From F22 sp963675625 (GTDB lineage Bacteria; Bacteroidota; Bacteroidia; Bacteroidales; Bacteroidaceae), in NCBI GenBank assembly GCA_963675625.1, contig OY776497.1, forward strand, positions 868,001 to 932,000: a stretch of 64,000 nt of DNA, read 5' to 3'. A model generated the notes under the pieces. That model was not told where the DNA came from. It did no database searches and worked only from the letters and a program-made list of their open reading frames with translations. This document shows, in pieces, positions 62,799 through 64,000 of this stretch. The position numbers and the translations under genes were made by a program. Position 1 is the stretch's first letter. The number at the start of each line of letters is the position of its first letter.

Positions 62799-64000
62799 CA
62801 AATAGAAGCATAAAAAATTGGCTGTTGCTTTCGATTTTACTTCCTCTAGCAGGATGGGCTCAAAACAACACCAATTCCCCATATACCCAATACGGGCTGG
62901 GACAAATTAGAGACAATATCTCAGGTAGTAGTCGCGCAATGGGTGGTGTCGGAGTAGCCCTCTTTGACCATTCTGAGGTGAATCTTTCCAATCCAGCATC
63001 ATACGCTGCAGTTGATTCATTGACTATGCTTTTTACCACAGGGATGTCCCTACAAAACACCAACCTGACAGACGGTACTATCAAGCTAAACGCAGGCAAC
63101 TCTAGTCTAGACTACCTTGCCATGCAATTTAGAGCTACCAAAGGCTTAGGGATTACCTTTGGGATGCTTCCATTTAGCAATATTGGCTATAACTTCTCAG
63201 AGACTACAACTGATGCTGAAACAGCCAATACAACAAAAAAATATTACTCCGATTGTAGTGTTGATAAAATATTCATTGGAGCTGGATACCAAATTATACC
63301 TCAATTATCAATAGGGGTAAATGCGACATACATATACGGCGCTATTGACCGATATATGTCATTAAGCTTTCCAAACAATTCTAGCGCTTACACAACCTTA
63401 CGAAATGAACATTATTATGTACATGACTTCAATTTAGAATTGGGTCTTCAGTATGCGTTGCAAATTGGAAAAGATCATACAGTACGTCTGGGAGCCACAT
63501 ATAGCCCTGGGCATGAGTTGTCGGGAAGCAGCTATATGAGAAATTACTTACTTAACTCATCAGGAACAGTCCTTGAAAGCCAAAAAACAGATATGGGTGA
63601 ATCAGGAAATGCCAGTACATATAAGCTGGGGGTGAGTTATGAACAACCAAAGCTACGTGTATCCGCCGAAGTACTATACCAAGATTGGAGCAAGTATAAA
63701 TACCAAGGCAATAAAGACGCATATAGCGACCGCTACCGTGTAGGTGTTGGAGCTGAATATGCATCAAATAAAGATGGACGTTCTTATATGGGACGTATAC
63801 GTTATCAACTTGGAGCATATTATGATCAGCCATATTACAATTATAATGGCGAAAGAGCATGTAAAGAATATGGTGTTACAGGTGGTTTACGTTTACCTAT
63901 CTTCCACTCAGGTTCTGTACTCAACCTTGCGGCTGGGTATCAATACCGTAAAGCCAACATCAACAACTTGTTAGATGAAAAACAGTTTACAGTAAGCATT
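62795..64000 (+). CDS. FadL/PorV-like outer membrane protein, 5' part
   Basis: Open to the right edge of the window; 402 codons present. It begins MTNRSIKNWLLLSILLPLAG then WAQNNTNSPYTQYGLGQI: signal peptide (cut near GWAQ) followed by the Bacteroidetes pattern SPYTQYGLGQI..., GSSRAMGGVGVALFDHSEVNLSNPASYAAVDSL typical of FadL/TodX-like barrels near coaX in this phylum. The remainder alternates polar and hydrophobic residues as beta strands. Coupled to coaX by an ATGA overlap. In related genomes such genes precede TPR and LptC-like genes; here those would lie outside the window. Confidence 0.82.
   Translation, partial: MTNRSIKNWLLLSILLPLAGWAQNNTNSPYTQYGLGQIRDNISGSSRAMGGVGVALFDHSEVNLSNPASYAAVDSLTMLFTTGMSLQNTNLTDGTIKLNAGNSSLDYLAMQFRATKGLGITFGMLPFSNIGYNFSETTTDAETANTTKKYYSDCSVDKIFIGAGYQIIPQLSIGVNATYIYGAIDRYMSLSFPNNSSAYTTLRNEHYYVHDFNLELGLQYALQIGKDHTVRLGATYSPGHELSGSSYMRNYLLNSSGTVLESQKTDMGESGNASTYKLGVSYEQPKLRVSAEVLYQDWSKYKYQGNKDAYSDRYRVGVGAEYASNKDGRSYMGRIRYQLGAYYDQPYYNYNGERACKEYGVTGGLRLPIFHSGSVLNLAAGYQYRKANINNLLDEKQFTVSI

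Overview
The window is a chromosomal segment from a member of the Bacteroidales (Bacteroidetes), probably close to Prevotella/Bacteroides. Three things point there. Several promoters have the Bacteroidetes form TTTG-N19/21-TAnnTTTG and there are almost no strong Shine-Dalgarno sites. The gene set is typical of the group: glutamine synthetase type III, LL-diaminopimelate aminotransferase, B12-dependent ribonucleotide reductase, a DUF4105/Lnb-type lipoprotein acyltransferase candidate, FadL/OmpP1-like porins and GH43. Intergenic DNA is AT-rich. I see no tRNA, rRNA, insertion sequence, prophage or CRISPR array.

Layout. 0-2.4 kb: 5' end of an OmpA-like gene and dnaX (both minus). 2.6-10.9 kb: a six-gene AT-rich exopolysaccharide operon (half-length TolC-like protein, Wzz/BY-kinase-like protein with a degraded ATPase, Wzy/ligase-like polymerase, three GT2 glycosyltransferases and one acyltransferase, seven proteins counting the TolC-like one). 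11-18.6 kb: nrdJ, a nitroreductase, dnaA, an MCE/MlaD protein and a cell-wall amidase. 18.8-23.1 kb: a Wzx-like flippase, a secreted VOC protein and a FadL-like porin. 23.3-26.9 kb: radA, an FAD oxidoreductase and a LuxR-type regulator, with clearly higher GC. 26.9-27.4 kb: a repeat-rich non-coding block, followed by a decayed HAD phosphatase gene and a candidate 34-residue membrane peptide. 28.3-33.2 kb: rlhA-like U32 peptidase, metA and topoisomerase III, again GC-rich. 33.3-36 kb: a carboxyltransferase with an apparently biotin-less C-terminus and an ECF sigma factor. 36-40.5 kb: dapF-dapL-glnN. 40.8-43.1 kb: a CsgG/DUF4810/DUF799 envelope lipoprotein operon with an extra small lipoprotein. 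43.2-51.2 kb: hisS, nadE, and a compact operon purU-arsC-like-FKBP-nnr-ferritin-xthA. 51.3-55.2 kb: RibD-C reductase, GH43, a small acidic protein and a DUF6340-like lipoprotein. 55.6-64 kb: secA, a catalytically eroded alkaline-phosphatase-fold protein, a DUF4105 (Lnb-like) membrane protein, coaX and the start of another FadL/PorV-like porin.

The most unusual stretch is 27.0-27.33 kb: two 30-bp palindromes, three TAAGGC iterons spaced exactly 21 bp, and three AAGCGCTT palindromes spaced 22 and 44 bp. By eye it sits where the + strand changes from C-rich (left) to G-rich (right), about 11 kb from dnaA. That is what a replication origin looks like, although no cluster of perfect DnaA boxes is visible. 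Other points worth following: a predicted acetyl- rather than succinyl-specific MetA (Glu111), a pseudo-phosphatase beside the Lnb candidate, a carboxyltransferase lacking the biotin lysine, and an exopolysaccharide co-polymerase with a degenerate kinase domain.
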